Positions 42,588 through 52,633 of a stretch of DNA of 64,000 bases are shown piece by piece. Position 1 is the stretch's first letter, and every line of letters starts with the position of its first letter. The DNA is from Prosthecobacter sp. Its GTDB lineage: Bacteria > Verrucomicrobiota > Verrucomicrobiia > Verrucomicrobiales > Verrucomicrobiaceae. The stretch covers positions 1 to 64,000 of the forward strand of contig NZ_JACSRD010000138.1 of assembly GCF_014879935.1 (NCBI RefSeq), written 5' to 3'. Under the pieces are notes generated by a model. The model had not been told where the DNA came from. It did not search any database and was given only the letters and a program-made list of their open reading frames with translations. The translations under genes were made by a program, and so were the position numbers.

Positions 42588-45500
42588 ATGAAACGCATTT
42601 GGAAGCATCCCGAGGAGCCGCAGAACGCCAAGCGCTACTGGCGCAGTGTCTCCGAGCTGGAGCGTCGTGAGAATTTCCTCAAGGATCTGGGCCAGGAGTT
42701 CCCGGCCGGTGACACTCTGTCCGAAGAAGAGCGTGAGAACGGCCGCCGTGACTTTTTGAAAATCATGGGAGCCAGCGTGGGTCTGATGGGCCTCGCGAGC
42801 TGCCGCCGTCCGCTGACCACCATCCTGCCTTACACCCAGCACATCGAGTGGATGGTGCCGGGCAAGCCTCTCCTCTATGCCACGACAATGCCGCGTGGTG
42901 CCGCTGGTGCGACGCCTCTGGTGGTGACGACGCATGAAGGCCGTCCGACTCACGTGACGGGCAATCCGCTGCACCCGCTTGGTGGGGGCGTTGACAGCTT
43001 CGCGCAGGCCTCGGTGCTGGACCTTTATGATCCTGAGCGCTCGCAGAAGCCGCTTGGCAAGGGCAAGGAACTTTCCTGGGCGAAGGCGAATGAACTGATC
43101 GCTGGAGCTGCGGAAGAGGCGAAAAAGACCGGCGGCGCCAGCCTTGGCATCGTCACAGGCTCGTCGCTCTGCCCCAGCTATCTTCGCATCCTCGGCGAAT
43201 TGAAGACGACTTTTCCGCAGGTGAAGCTGTTCGCCTATGACGCAGTGGGTGGTGAAGGCCGCTCTTCTGCGAACAAGGAGATCTTCGGCGCGGGCGTGAA
43301 GCCCTTCGTGAAGCTCGGCTCCGCCATGCGCATCCTGTCACTGGACTGCGATTTCCTCGGCGTGGACCCCGTCTCGGGCGAACCAATCGCCGCTTTCACC
43401 AAACATCGTGCGAAGGATGCCAAGGCGGCGGACATGAACCGCCTCTACGTGCTCGAAAACCGTTACACGATCACCGGCGGCATGGCGGATCATCGCAAAG
43501 CCCTGCCCGCGAGCCTTATCCCGGCGGCTGCAGCTTTGATCGCCTCCGAGCTGGGAGACGCCTCCGCCAAGGCGCTTGCCGACACGGCTCCTGCAGGTCT
43601 CAAAGAGTGGATCGCGCCTGCCATTCGCGATTTGATCGACAACAAGGGCAAATCGCTCGTTGTCGCTGGTTCCCGCTACGGCGCGGAAGTGCATGCGCTG
43701 GTCGCCTCGATCAACAATGCTCTGGGAGCTTACGGTTCGACCATCGAACTGCTTCAAGACGCGGCCGGACCCGAGTTGGGCACGTTTGCGGACCTGCAAA
43801 GCGCGATTTCCGCCGGTCAGCTCAAGACGCTGGTGTCCCTGACGCCTTCGGACCTGTTCTACGACGCTCCGGATGCCGGAGCGTTTGCCAAGCTCGTCGC
43901 CGACAAAGGCGTGAAGGTGATCCACGCCAGCCTGCTGAAGAACGCCACGGCGCGTGAGGCTGCGCTTCATCTTCCGGCCGCTCATTATCTCGAAGCCTGG
44001 AGCGATGCGCGTGCTGCGGACGGCACCTACTCGATTGTCCAGCCGATGATCGCTCCGCTGTATGATGGAGCGAGCCGTCTGGAAGTGCTGCTGGCCCTCC
44101 TGGGTCGCAAAAAGCTCGGTCCGGCGGAAGTCGCAACCCCTGCGGCCGCTGGTGCTGCGCCGGCAGCTCCCGCCGAAGACGCCGCTTATGTGGCCGTGCG
44201 CGACACCTTTGCCGCAGTGGCGGGCGGGCTCGATGAATCGAAGTGGAATTTCACTTTGCGCGACGGGTTCCTCAAGGGTTCCGCCTTCGCCAAGGCCACG
44301 GCTACCCCGAACGTCGCTGCGGTGGCTGGAATCGTGGCCAAGGCCAAACCTGCCGCTGCTCCGAGTGATGATGCGGTCGAAGTGGTGCTCGTGCCGAGTT
44401 CCAGCGTGTTCGATGGTCGCTACGTGAACAACGCCTGGCTCCAGGAAGCGCCCGATCCGGTGACGAAGCTTACTTGGGAAAATGCCGCCTGGGTTGGCTC
44501 CATCACGTTCCGCCGCCTGGGCCTCAAGGAAGGCCAGCTCGTCAAAATCACCGTCGGTGACACCAGCGTCGAGATCCCTGCGATCGAAGCACCGGGCCAT
44601 GCGACGAACTCGATCACTCTCACGCTTGGTTACGGCCAGAAAGACATCGGCGTCGTCGGCAGCGACCGCGGTGTGGATGCCTATGTGCTGCGCAAACAGC
44701 CTGACGTGTTCGTTTTGAACGGTGCGAAGGTCGAAGCGCTCAGCACAGTCGCGGAACTTGCGATCACGCAGGACCAGAACACGATGGAAGGCCGCGCGGT
44801 GTATCGCGAGGGCACGCTCGACACCTTCAACAAGGACGTCCACTTCGCCCAGAAGACGGGGATGGACTCCCACATCCCGGAGAACATCTCCTTCTACAAA
44901 GGCCAGGTCGGAGAGAAGAAGGACTACAACGATCCTCACGACGAAGGCTTCGACTACAAGACCCAGCACCAGTGGGGCATGGTCATCGATCTCAGCAAGT
45001 GCATCGGCTGCACCGCTTGCGTCGTCGCCTGCCAGAGCGAGAACAACATCCCTGTCGTCGGCAAGGATCAGGTGCGCAAAGGCCGTCTCATGCAGTGGAT
45101 CCGCATGGATCGCTACTTCGCCGTCCCGAAGTGGGGCAAGAACGAAGTCGAACAGGAAAGCACCTGGGCCGAGGACAATCCGACGCCCGAGCAGCTTGAA
45201 AACGCCGAGATGGTCACCCAGCCGATGGCCTGCCAGCAGTGCGAGGCCGCCCCGTGCGAAACGGTCTGCCCGGTGAACGCCACCGTTCACACGCCCGATG
45301 GCTTGAACGCCATGGCCTACAACCGCTGCATCGGCACGCGCTACTGCGCGAACAACTGCCCTTACACCGCCCGTCGCTTCAACTGGTTCGACTACAACAA
45401 GCGCAACCCGCTGATCGAGACCAAGGTCGCTGGCATCACGATGAACAATCTTTACGCCGGCCCGCTCGGCGAGAAGAGGGAGGACGAAAGCCTCCGCCTG

Positions 45501-45869
45501 CAGCGCAATCCGAACGTCACCGTCCGCATGCGTGGTGTCATCGAGAAGTGCACCTACTGCGTGCAGCGTCTCGAAAGCGCCAAGATCCTGCAGAAACAGG
45601 TGCAGCGTGACTCGAAGAACTTCCGCGTGCCCACTGACAGCGTCAAAACCGCCTGCCAGCAGTCCTGTCCGGCTGATGCCATCATCTTCGGCGACCTGGC
45701 TGACAAGAAGTCCGCCGTGGTCAAAGCCAAGGCCTCCCCGCGTGACTACCAGGTGCTCAAATACATCGGCACCCGCCCGCGCACCAGCTACCTCGCCCGC
45801 CTGCGCAATCCGAACCCGAAAATGCCCGGCGCGGAAAACATCGCCGTGTGGAGCAAAAACCAATTCTAA
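42588..45869 (+). CDS. actB: Alternative complex III subunit ActB, molybdopterin-like plus iron-sulfur protein
   Basis: 1093 residues. The twin-arginine-like RRDFLKIMGASVGLMGLASC, near residue 53, marks export. The first about 780 residues follow the molybdopterin-oxidoreductase fold that is cofactor-free in known ActB (PLLYATTMPRGAAGATPLVV). From residue 805 the ferredoxin-like half carries CIGCTACVVAC, CQQCEAAPCETVCP (from 882), CIGTRYCANNCP and CTYC...CQQSCP, matching three [4Fe-4S] and one [3Fe-4S] clusters in the family. Electrons from quinol oxidised at ActC pass through these clusters to ActA and ActE. It lies between actA and actC, with 9 bases to the latter. Confidence 0.95.
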   Translation: MKRIWKHPEEPQNAKRYWRSVSELERRENFLKDLGQEFPAGDTLSEEERENGRRDFLKIMGASVGLMGLASCRRPLTTILPYTQHIEWMVPGKPLLYATTMPRGAAGATPLVVTTHEGRPTHVTGNPLHPLGGGVDSFAQASVLDLYDPERSQKPLGKGKELSWAKANELIAGAAEEAKKTGGASLGIVTGSSLCPSYLRILGELKTTFPQVKLFAYDAVGGEGRSSANKEIFGAGVKPFVKLGSAMRILSLDCDFLGVDPVSGEPIAAFTKHRAKDAKAADMNRLYVLENRYTITGGMADHRKALPASLIPAAAALIASELGDASAKALADTAPAGLKEWIAPAIRDLIDNKGKSLVVAGSRYGAEVHALVASINNALGAYGSTIELLQDAAGPELGTFADLQSAISAGQLKTLVSLTPSDLFYDAPDAGAFAKLVADKGVKVIHASLLKNATAREAALHLPAAHYLEAWSDARAADGTYSIVQPMIAPLYDGASRLEVLLALLGRKKLGPAEVATPAAAGAAPAAPAEDAAYVAVRDTFAAVAGGLDESKWNFTLRDGFLKGSAFAKATATPNVAAVAGIVAKAKPAAAPSDDAVEVVLVPSSSVFDGRYVNNAWLQEAPDPVTKLTWENAAWVGSITFRRLGLKEGQLVKITVGDTSVEIPAIEAPGHATNSITLTLGYGQKDIGVVGSDRGVDAYVLRKQPDVFVLNGAKVEALSTVAELAITQDQNTMEGRAVYREGTLDTFNKDVHFAQKTGMDSHIPENISFYKGQVGEKKDYNDPHDEGFDYKTQHQWGMVIDLSKCIGCTACVVACQSENNIPVVGKDQVRKGRLMQWIRMDRYFAVPKWGKNEVEQESTWAEDNPTPEQLENAEMVTQPMACQQCEAAPCETVCPVNATVHTPDGLNAMAYNRCIGTRYCANNCPYTARRFNWFDYNKRNPLIETKVAGITMNNLYAGPLGEKREDESLRLQRNPNVTVRMRGVIEKCTYCVQRLESAKILQKQVQRDSKNFRVPTDSVKTACQQSCPADAIIFGDLADKKSAVVKAKASPRDYQVLKYIGTRPRTSYLARLRNPNPKMPGAENIAVWSKNQF

Positions 45870-45878
45870 TCCGGACAC

Positions 45879-47342
45879 ATGGACGCTTCCGCCACAGCCT
45901 CTAACACACCGCGCATCCTCGAACGCGAGCCGCTGGTCCTGAACAACCGCTCGTACTCCTGGATCACGAACCGCATCTGCGGCATCGTCGAGAACAAGCA
46001 GCCCACGCTTTGGTGGATCCTGATGGTCCCTTCCGTGCTGCTCACCGGCCTGATGGTGTTCTGCTTCGCCTACCTCATCTCCACCGGCGTCGGTGTCTGG
46101 GGTCAGAAGCAGCCGGTCGCATGGGCTTGGGACATCACGAACTTCGTCTTCTGGATCGGTATCGGCCACGCCGGCACGCTGATCTCCGCCATTCTCTTCC
46201 TCACCCGTCAGAAATGGCGCACGTCGGTGAACCGCGCCGCGGAAGCCATGACGATCTTCGCCGTGATGTGCGCCGGTCTCTTCCCGGCCTTCCACGTCGG
46301 TCGTGTGTGGATGGTGTGGTTCCTGGCCCCGATTCCGAACGCCAATGCCATCTGGCAGAACTTCAAATCGCCGCTGCTGTGGGACGTGTTCGCGGTTTCG
46401 ACCTACTTCAGCGTCTCTGCCGTGTTCTGGTTCCTCGGTCTCGTGCCCGATCTCGCCACGCTGCGTGATCGCTGCCGCCCGGGCCTGAAAAAGTTCCTCT
46501 ACGGCCTGTTCGCCCTCGGCTGGCGCGGTGGAAACCGTCATTGGAGCCACTACGAGACGGCCTACATGCTGCTGGCCGCCCTCTCGACGCCACTGGTGCT
46601 CTCCGTGCACTCCGTCGTGTCCTTCGACTTCGCCACCTCCGTCGTTCCTGGCTGGCACACCACGATCTTCCCGCCCTACTTCGTCGCAGGTGCCATTTTT
46701 GGTGGGTTCGCGATGGTGCTGACCCTCATGCTCCCGGTGCGCCGCATCTACGGCCTGGATGACCTCATCACGCCCAAGCACGTGGACAACATGGCGAAGA
46801 TCATCCTGCTCACGGGCACGATCGTCGGTTACGCCTACTGCATGGAGTTGTTCGTGGCCTACTACTCTGGCAACCCGTATGAAGCCGCCGCCTTCACCCT
46901 GCGCGGTCTCACCGGTCCGTCCACCTGGGCCTACTACTGGATGTTCGGCTGCAACGTGTTCGCCCCGCAGTTGTTCTGGTCCCGCTGGTGCCGTCACAAC
47001 GTCTGGATCGTGATGATCGTCTGCATGTTCGTGAACGCCGGCATGTGGTTCGAGCGCTACGTCATCATCGCCACCACGCTGGAGCGCCACATGATTCCAG
47101 GCTCCTGGCGCGTGTATGAGGCCACCTGGGTCGATAAGTACACCTTCCTGGGCACCTTCGGCTTCTTCATGATGTTGTTCCTGTTGTTCCTGCGCTTCCT
47201 GCCAGTCATCGCCATCGGTGAGGTGAAGGGCGTCCTGCCGCAGTCGAACCCGCACCACGACGACCACGCCGAGCCCGGCATCCAGGAGGAGGACCTCATG
47301 GACTATGCCGACCGTCACGTCCCGAAACCCGCTGCCGCCTGA
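45879..47342 (+). CDS. actC: Alternative complex III subunit ActC (NrfD/PsrC-type quinol site)
   Basis: 487-residue polytopic membrane protein with about ten helices. Family motifs are [80 protein letters not shown] and [10 protein letters not shown]-like [15 protein letters not shown]. The acidic/histidine residues in the first four-helix bundle correspond to the quinol site and proposed proton path of ActC. It acts with ActB. The gene is followed 42 bases later by actD with a GTG start. Confidence 0.95.
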   Translation: MDASATASNTPRILEREPLVLNNRSYSWITNRICGIVENKQPTLWWILMVPSVLLTGLMVFCFAYLISTGVGVWGQKQPVAWAWDITNFVFWIGIGHAGTLISAILFLTRQKWRTSVNRAAEAMTIFAVMCAGLFPAFHVGRVWMVWFLAPIPNANAIWQNFKSPLLWDVFAVSTYFSVSAVFWFLGLVPDLATLRDRCRPGLKKFLYGLFALGWRGGNRHWSHYETAYMLLAALSTPLVLSVHSVVSFDFATSVVPGWHTTIFPPYFVAGAIFGGFAMVLTLMLPVRRIYGLDDLITPKHVDNMAKIILLTGTIVGYAYCMELFVAYYSGNPYEAAAFTLRGLTGPSTWAYYWMFGCNVFAPQLFWSRWCRHNVWIVMIVCMFVNAGMWFERYVIIATTLERHMIPGSWRVYEATWVDKYTFLGTFGFFMMLFLLFLRFLPVIAIGEVKGVLPQSNPHHDDHAEPGIQEEDLMDYADRHVPKPAAA

Positions 47343-47384
47343 CCGGATTTCAAATCACTCACTTTCAATTTCAAATTCATCATC

Positions 47385-47984
47385 GTGAGCACCACCCTCA
47401 AACGAGTCCACGGATACCTCGCTGAATTCGACAGCGTGAAGGATCTGTATCACGCCGCCGAACAGGTGCGTGACGCAGGTTACAGCCGCTGGGACGTGCA
47501 TTCCCCGTTCCCGATCCACGGCATGGACGATGCCATGGGCAATCCGCGCTCCCGGCTGCCCTACCTCGTGTTCTGCGGCGGCATCACCGGCACCACCGTC
47601 GCTTTCGTGCTCGAAACGATCACACAAACGAACTTCTGGAGCCACATCGGCCTCGGTTTCCTGCAAAAGATCGTCGAAACCTATCCGACCGTCGTGCAGG
47701 CCAAACCGACCGACATCTGGACGCTGCCGGCGTTTTTCCCGGTGATGTTCGAACTGACGATTCTCTTCAGCGCGTTCACCACCCTGTTCGGTTTGCTCGC
47801 CTTGATCGGACTCCCGCGTTGGAACCACCCTCTGTTCGCGTCCAGGAACTTTCCGAAGTTCTCCGATGACGGCTTCTTCGTGTGCATCGAGGCCCGCGAC
47901 CCCAAATTCTCCCAGGAAGGCACCAAGTCCCTGCTCGAAAAAGCTGGCGGCAAGAACATCGAACTCGTGGAGGACGAAATCTAA
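47385..47984 (+). CDS. actD: Alternative complex III subunit ActD (DUF3341)
   Basis: 199 residues, GTG start at 47385 (first residues MSTTLKRVHGYLAEFDSVKD). The DUF3341 pattern is AAEQVRDAGYSRWDVHSPFP, IHGMDDAMG, two helices (LVFCGGITGTTVAFVLETIT and FPVMFELTILFSAFTTLFGL) and a soluble tail with the metal-transport-like fold (DGFFVCIEARDPKFSQEG). ActD is a scaffold subunit without cofactors. 12 bases to actE. Confidence 0.94.
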   Translation: MSTTLKRVHGYLAEFDSVKDLYHAAEQVRDAGYSRWDVHSPFPIHGMDDAMGNPRSRLPYLVFCGGITGTTVAFVLETITQTNFWSHIGLGFLQKIVETYPTVVQAKPTDIWTLPAFFPVMFELTILFSAFTTLFGLLALIGLPRWNHPLFASRNFPKFSDDGFFVCIEARDPKFSQEGTKSLLEKAGGKNIELVEDEI

Positions 47985-47996
47985 GCCGCGCGAACC

Positions 47997-48674
47997 ATGA
48001 AATACTTCTTCCTCAGTTACATCTTCGTCGGCGCGATCATCGTGAGCGCGTTCGGCTTCCGTGGCAGCAAGTCCGAACTGCCGCCGATCGAAGTCTTCCC
48101 CGACATGGACCACCAGGCCAAAGTCAAGTATCAGGCCTCGAGCGATTTCTTCGCCGATGGCCGTGGGGCGCGTCTTCCAGTGAAGAACACCGTCCCGATG
48201 GGATTCGAGATTCCCGCCAAAGCAGCCGCGAATGGCGCGAAACCCGCTCGTTTTGGATTCACCAACGGCCTGGACTACTACAACACCGGCAAGATGGGTG
48301 ATTTCTATGGTGACGGCCTCCCAGTCGAGATCACCAGTGATGCGTCGGTCTTTAACGAAGCCTTCCTGAAGCGCGGTGAGCAACGCTACAACATCCATTG
48401 TGCGATCTGTCACGGCACTTCCGGCAACGGCAAGGGAGTTACCTCCAAGTATGGCATCCTGACCGCCTTCAACTTCCAGCAGCCGGGCAACACCGACCCG
48501 GCCAACGCAGCCGCCTTCCGCGCGGATGGTGCCATCTTTGATGTCATCACCAACGGCAAGGGCCTCATGGGCAGCTACGGCGGCAACATCACCGTGCGCG
48601 ATCGTTGGGCCATCGTGGCCTACATCCGCGCCCTGCAACTCGCCGCCAAAGAGTCCGGCGCCACCCTCCAGTAA
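47997..48674 (+). CDS. actE: Alternative complex III subunit ActE, monoheme cytochrome c
   Basis: 225 residues. N-terminal hydrophobic anchor (YFFLSYIFVGAIIVSAFGFR), no clear lipobox Cys. The single heme site CAICH, near residue 134, lies in the family context RYNIHCAICHGTSGNGKG. A Met ligand candidate follows in GKGLMGSYGG before VRDRWAIVAYIRALQ. It takes electrons from ActA for the downstream acceptor. It lies between actD and actF. Confidence 0.94.
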   Translation: MKYFFLSYIFVGAIIVSAFGFRGSKSELPPIEVFPDMDHQAKVKYQASSDFFADGRGARLPVKNTVPMGFEIPAKAAANGAKPARFGFTNGLDYYNTGKMGDFYGDGLPVEITSDASVFNEAFLKRGEQRYNIHCAICHGTSGNGKGVTSKYGILTAFNFQQPGNTDPANAAAFRADGAIFDVITNGKGLMGSYGGNITVRDRWAIVAYIRALQLAAKESGATLQ

Positions 48675-48698
48675 CGGCACGATCACGCGAATCACGGC

Positions 48699-50012
48699 AT
48701 GAGTCACCACGTCACCTTCAACGATCTGCCCCAGGGCGGAGAAAAATTCGAACCGGCCAAGGGCGGCAAGCTCATCGGCGCGCTTGGGCTGTTTGGCCTG
48801 CTGGGCCTCGTCGCTTCCGCCTGGTTCTTCTTCAACAACACGGACACTTTCGCCTACTCCTGGCTGTTCGCGGTCTTCTTCACCTTCACCTTCGTGGTGG
48901 GTGGCTGCTTCTGGATCCTACTTCACAGCGTGTCGAATTCCGGCTGGGGCGTCTCCGTGCGCCGCATCTGGGAAAACTTGGCGAACATGATCCTGGCGCT
49001 GGCCATCTTCGCCTCGCCGCTGCTCCTTCCAGCCGTGCAGAAGCCGCTTTACGAGTGGATGAATCATCACCGTGAGGCTGCGGAACACGCGCACCACGAC
49101 CATGTCTCCGTCAAAGAGGCCTTGCATCACATGGCGGAGGCGAATCCACACCTTCACGTGCTGGTCACCAAGTTCGGCTACATGAACCTGAACCCAGTGG
49201 GATTCTCCTGGTACACCCGCTTCGTTGCCTACTTCCTCATCCTCTGGGGCATCGCCCGCTACCTGCGTGGCAAATCACTGCAGCAGGATCAGGATGGTGA
49301 CATCAAGCACACCGTCCGTGCGCGTCAGTTCTCCAGCATCGTGCTGCTGTTTTACGCACTCACGGTGACCTTCGCCGCCTACGACTGGCTCGTGGGTCTG
49401 GACTACACCTGGTTCTCCACCATGTGGGGCGTGTACATCTTCGCTGGCTGTGCGTGGGCCTCCATGGCGCTCTCCATCCTTGTCATCACCTGGCTGCGCA
49501 GCCTTGGCTACCTGCAGAAGGTCGTCACCGACGAGCACTACCACTTGATGGGCAAGCTGCTCTTCGCCTTCACGGTGTTCTGGGCTTACATCGCCTTCTC
49601 CCAGTATTTCCTGATCTGGTATGCCAACGTGACGGAAGAAACCCGCTTCTACCTGACCCGTAACACGGAAGGCTGGCGTGGAGTTTCGATCTTCATCGTC
49701 GTCGGTCACTTCGTCGGCCCGTTCCTCCTGCTGCTCTCGCAGCCGCGGAAGAAGAATCCGGTCGTGGTCAGCATGGTCTGCATCTGGATCCTGTTCATGC
49801 ATCTTGTGGACATCTACTGGATTGTCATTCCAGAGCGCGGCCCGTCGCTCGGCCTGGGAGTTTTCGCTCCAGGAGCCTGGGTGCAGGACATCGCAGCCCT
49901 GTGTGCCGTGTTTGGCACGATGGGCTTCCTCTACCTGCGCGGCCTGGCCAAATACAGCCTCTATCCGTGGCGTGATCCGCGCCTCATCGAGTCCGTGAAC
50001 GTCGTCAACTGA
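48699..50012 (+). CDS. actF: Alternative complex III subunit ActF (NrfD-like)
   Basis: 437 residues, about ten helices. Landmarks are LLGLVASAWFFFNNTDTFAY, SWLFAVFFTFTFVVGGCFW, SNSGWGVSVRRIWENLA, YDWLVGLDYTWFSTMWGVYI, HYHLMGKLLFAFTVFWAYIA and FSQYFLIWYANVTEETRFYL. A His-rich soluble loop (HHREAAEHAHHDHVS) follows the third helix. It is the second NrfD-like subunit of the complex and is thought to take part in proton translocation. Last act gene; a 133-residue membrane protein follows after 19 bases. Confidence 0.95.
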   Translation: MSHHVTFNDLPQGGEKFEPAKGGKLIGALGLFGLLGLVASAWFFFNNTDTFAYSWLFAVFFTFTFVVGGCFWILLHSVSNSGWGVSVRRIWENLANMILALAIFASPLLLPAVQKPLYEWMNHHREAAEHAHHDHVSVKEALHHMAEANPHLHVLVTKFGYMNLNPVGFSWYTRFVAYFLILWGIARYLRGKSLQQDQDGDIKHTVRARQFSSIVLLFYALTVTFAAYDWLVGLDYTWFSTMWGVYIFAGCAWASMALSILVITWLRSLGYLQKVVTDEHYHLMGKLLFAFTVFWAYIAFSQYFLIWYANVTEETRFYLTRNTEGWRGVSIFIVVGHFVGPFLLLLSQPRKKNPVVVSMVCIWILFMHLVDIYWIVIPERGPSLGLGVFAPGAWVQDIAALCAVFGTMGFLYLRGLAKYSLYPWRDPRLIESVNVVN

Positions 50013-50031
50013 CCCGCATCTCCTCATTTCC

Positions 50032-50433
50032 ATGTCGCAGCCCGAACCATCCAAAAAAGCCGGCGCCACCTTCCTGTGGGTGCTCGGAGCCTTCGCAGGC
50101 TTCGCCGTGCTGTTCACTCTCATCCAGTCCGGTGTCGATTCGAAGCTGGGCCAGGATCCGCGTGCGTCCGAACGTGCCGCCAACACGGCCGAGATCGCCA
50201 AGACGCAGAACGAGAATCTGGCGAAGATCGGCATGACCGACGCCGCCAAGCAGAAGGCTGTGTATCAAAAGGCGCTTTCCTCTCTCGGCGTGAGAAAACC
50301 GGCCGCCAGCACCCAGGTCGTGCCAGGATCGCCCACCCAGCTCAAACAAGCTGCGGCCGCCGCGACCGCCCCGGCTCCGGCTGCACCCGCAGCTCCTGCA
50401 CCCGCCCCTGCCGCACCCGCTCCGCCCAAGTAA
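50032..50433 (+). CDS. Small single-helix membrane protein with Ala/Pro tail
   Basis: 133 residues. A helix at about 11-31 (ATFLWVLGAFAGFAVLFTLI) is followed by a charged helical region (DPRASERAANTAEIAKTQNE, then NLAKIGMTDAAKQKAVYQKA) and a tail of about 50 residues made almost only of Ala and Pro (APAPAAPAAPAPAPAAPAPP). No family is recognised. The Ala/Pro tail resembles tails on the CcoO-like, CcoP-like and CtaC proteins nearby. Position between actF and ccoN suggests a linker or assembly role. Confidence 0.7.
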   Translation: MSQPEPSKKAGATFLWVLGAFAGFAVLFTLIQSGVDSKLGQDPRASERAANTAEIAKTQNENLAKIGMTDAAKQKAVYQKALSSLGVRKPAASTQVVPGSPTQLKQAAAAATAPAPAAPAAPAPAPAAPAPPK

Positions 50434-50436
50434 GTC

Positions 50437-51918
50437 ATGCAGACCAATCCCTCCACCCCTGACACGGAACTTCAGGCCGACAACCTTCGCCGTGCGGCGA
50501 TCGACAAGTCGGTGAAAGGCCCCGTCCTGTTCCTGTTCACGAACGGAGCCTTCTGGCTCATGCTCTCCACGATCCTCGGCGTTCTCTCCGCGATCAAGCT
50601 GGTGGAGCCGGGCTTCCTCGACGGTTGCCCCTACATCACGTACGGCCGCCTCCAGCCCGCTCACATCAATGCGCTGGTCTATGGCTGGGGCCTTCAGGCC
50701 GCCCTCGGCGTGATGCTTTGGATCATGGCCCGCCGCTCCGGCCAGGAACTCAAAACCGGCAAGAGCCTGATGATCACCGCCGGCGTGTTCTGGAACATCA
50801 CCATCACCATTGGCATCCTGGCCATCCTGATGGGCAAGAGCACCTCCATCGAGTGGCTGGAAATGCCGAAGTTTGTCTGGCCGGTGCTGCTGGTCTGCTT
50901 CCTGTGCTTCGCCTGGCCGATCGCCCGCATGTTTGGCCGTGCGTTCCGTCCGGAAGGCTTCATGGTCAGCACCTGGTACATCCTGGGAGCCTGCTTCTGG
51001 TTCACTTGGATCTTCATCACGGCAAACGTCACGCTTCACTGCCTGCCAAACCTCGGAGCGCTCGGCGCTGGCATTGATGCCTGGTACATCCACGGCGTGA
51101 TCCTGCTGTTCTTCGTCCCCGTCGGTGTCGGCTCGGCCTATTACTTCATTCCGAAGATCACGGGCCAGCCCATCGCTTCCGCCCAGCTTGCTTCGGCCGG
51201 ATTCTGGACGCTGGCTGTCCTTGGCGGCTGGACGGGCATGCAGAAATACATGGGCGGCCCCCTTCCCGCCTGGATGTCGGCCGTCGGTGCCTGTGCTGGT
51301 GTGCTTCTGCTCATTCCGGTGGGTCTTGTCGGCCTCAACCACCACCTGACCACCATCGGCAAGCACAACGCTGTCGCTGCCAGCCCGACGCTGCGTTTCG
51401 TCTTCTTTGGAGCCCTGTTTTACCCGATCTCCGGCCTCGTTCTCGCGCTTAACTCCGCCTTCTGGACCGGTGCCAGCCTCCAGTTCACGCAGTCCTGGTA
51501 TTCCTTCCAGATGGTGAGCGTGTACGGTTTCTTCAGCATGAGCGTCTTCGGCGCGATCTACTACATCGTGCCGCGCCTCTCCGGCTGTGAATGGCTCAGT
51601 GTGCGCCTGATCCGCAACCACTTCTGGTTCTCCGTCTATGGCGTGGGCACCATTGTCATCATGAGCCTGGTCGCCGGTTTGCAGCAGGGCGCCGATCTCA
51701 ATGATCCGGGCCATTGGGACCAGTCTTTCATGAACCACGTCATCAACTCACGCCCCTACGTCGTCTCGCGTGCGGTGGCCTGGGCCTTGATCAGCTTCTC
51801 GAACTTCATGTTCCTTTTCCACCTGCTGCTCATGGTTGCCGGTCTCGGCCGCCGCAGCACCGCTCCGACGCTGCTGCACCGCGAGCATGACGAACACGCT
51901 CTTCCCGCCCACGCATGA
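50437..51918 (+). CDS. CcoN-like heme-copper oxidase subunit I lacking most metal ligands
   Basis: 493 residues, aligned by eye with cbb3 subunit CcoN over the whole length. The first low-spin heme His is kept (GRLQPAHINALVYGW, H76), as is the first CuB-type His (DAWYIHG, H219). In helix VII the CuB pair of WAGPHHLHYTALPDW reads WTGMQKYMGGPLPAW (Q269-K270), and the cross-link Tyr is also lost. In helix X the HVH heme ligands read FQM (F357, M359) before FGAIYYIVPRLSG. A His pair at 302-303 lies in another loop. Oxygen reduction is therefore not expected; at most one heme, perhaps His/Met, could bind. The gene begins 3 bases after the small membrane protein and overlaps ccoO by 4 bases. Confidence 0.82.
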   Translation: MQTNPSTPDTELQADNLRRAAIDKSVKGPVLFLFTNGAFWLMLSTILGVLSAIKLVEPGFLDGCPYITYGRLQPAHINALVYGWGLQAALGVMLWIMARRSGQELKTGKSLMITAGVFWNITITIGILAILMGKSTSIEWLEMPKFVWPVLLVCFLCFAWPIARMFGRAFRPEGFMVSTWYILGACFWFTWIFITANVTLHCLPNLGALGAGIDAWYIHGVILLFFVPVGVGSAYYFIPKITGQPIASAQLASAGFWTLAVLGGWTGMQKYMGGPLPAWMSAVGACAGVLLLIPVGLVGLNHHLTTIGKHNAVAASPTLRFVFFGALFYPISGLVLALNSAFWTGASLQFTQSWYSFQMVSVYGFFSMSVFGAIYYIVPRLSGCEWLSVRLIRNHFWFSVYGVGTIVIMSLVAGLQQGADLNDPGHWDQSFMNHVINSRPYVVSRAVAWALISFSNFMFLFHLLLMVAGLGRRSTAPTLLHREHDEHALPAHA

Positions 51919-52601
51919 TGAACTTCCGCACTTTCATTCTTGGCCTTGCCGCCTCTTTCGGCCTGCCCTGGCTGTGCCTCATCGTCATTCCGACGGTGCA
52001 GTACCAGCATCTGGCCCCCATCGCCTATGACAAGGAGAAGGACGGCGTGGACTTCACTTCGTATCCGCCCGCCAACATCAACGGCCAGGGACAGCTCGTT
52101 TACATCCGCGAAGGCTGCAACCAGTGCCACACGCAGATGATCCGCCCGGTCCAGCTCGGACTTGATGGCTGGTACAAAGGCTGGGGAGAAGATCAGGAAG
52201 CCCGTCCGTCGGCTCCTGTGCGCCCGAATGTCCTGCGCGACTACCTGGGTGAGAAATACGCCCTGCTCGGAGTCCAGCGTGTCGGTCCGGACCTCGCCAA
52301 CTACGGCTGGCGTGCCCCGGACGCCAATGCGCTCCATCAGCACCTCTATGCTCCCCGTTCTGTGCATGAGTGGAGCAACATGCCGGCCTACCCCGGCCTC
52401 TACAAAGTGCAGAAGATCCAGGGCCAGGTTTCCAATCGGGCACTGAAGCTGCCGAAGAAGTTCGCCCCGCCTGCCGGATACGAAGTCGTTCCGACCCCTG
52501 AAGCCGACCGTCTCGTCGAATACCTTCTCTCCTTGAAGAAAGCCTACCCCGTCCCCGGCCAGTCCGCCGTCGCCGCTGCTCCCGCCCCGGCCAGCAAGTA
52601 A
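51915..52601 (+). CDS. CcoO-like monoheme cytochrome c (cbb3 subunit II type)
   Basis: 228 residues starting MNFRTFILGLAASFGLPWLC, ATGA overlap with the CcoN-like gene. The N-terminal anchor is followed by GQLVYIREGCNQCHTQMIRP, where CNQCH binds heme c and QMIRP is the CcoO signature. RVGPDLANYGWR and SNMPAYPGLY supply the distal Met region. The C-terminus has an Ala/Pro tail. All heme-binding features are intact, in contrast to its CcoN-like partner, so it can still carry electrons. Probably membrane-bound with its soluble domain in the periplasm. Confidence 0.9.
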   Translation: MMNFRTFILGLAASFGLPWLCLIVIPTVQYQHLAPIAYDKEKDGVDFTSYPPANINGQGQLVYIREGCNQCHTQMIRPVQLGLDGWYKGWGEDQEARPSAPVRPNVLRDYLGEKYALLGVQRVGPDLANYGWRAPDANALHQHLYAPRSVHEWSNMPAYPGLYKVQKIQGQVSNRALKLPKKFAPPAGYEVVPTPEADRLVEYLLSLKKAYPVPGQSAVAAAPAPASK

Positions 52602-52633
52602 CTTTTGTCCCCTGCCCTTAGCTCTCCGCACCA

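Noticed and set aside
43338-47318. Very long open frame on the minus strand opposite actB-actC
   Set aside because: It is antisense to genes with strong family matches. It shows the His/Asp/Val-rich composition expected from reversed GC-rich codons, and no domain.
51340-51350. His pair at CcoN-like residues 302-303 as CuB ligands
   Set aside because: The LPxW anchor aligns the CuB pair with Q269-K270 instead. The NHH segment aligns with the loop after the next helix, so it is not counted as a ligand pair.
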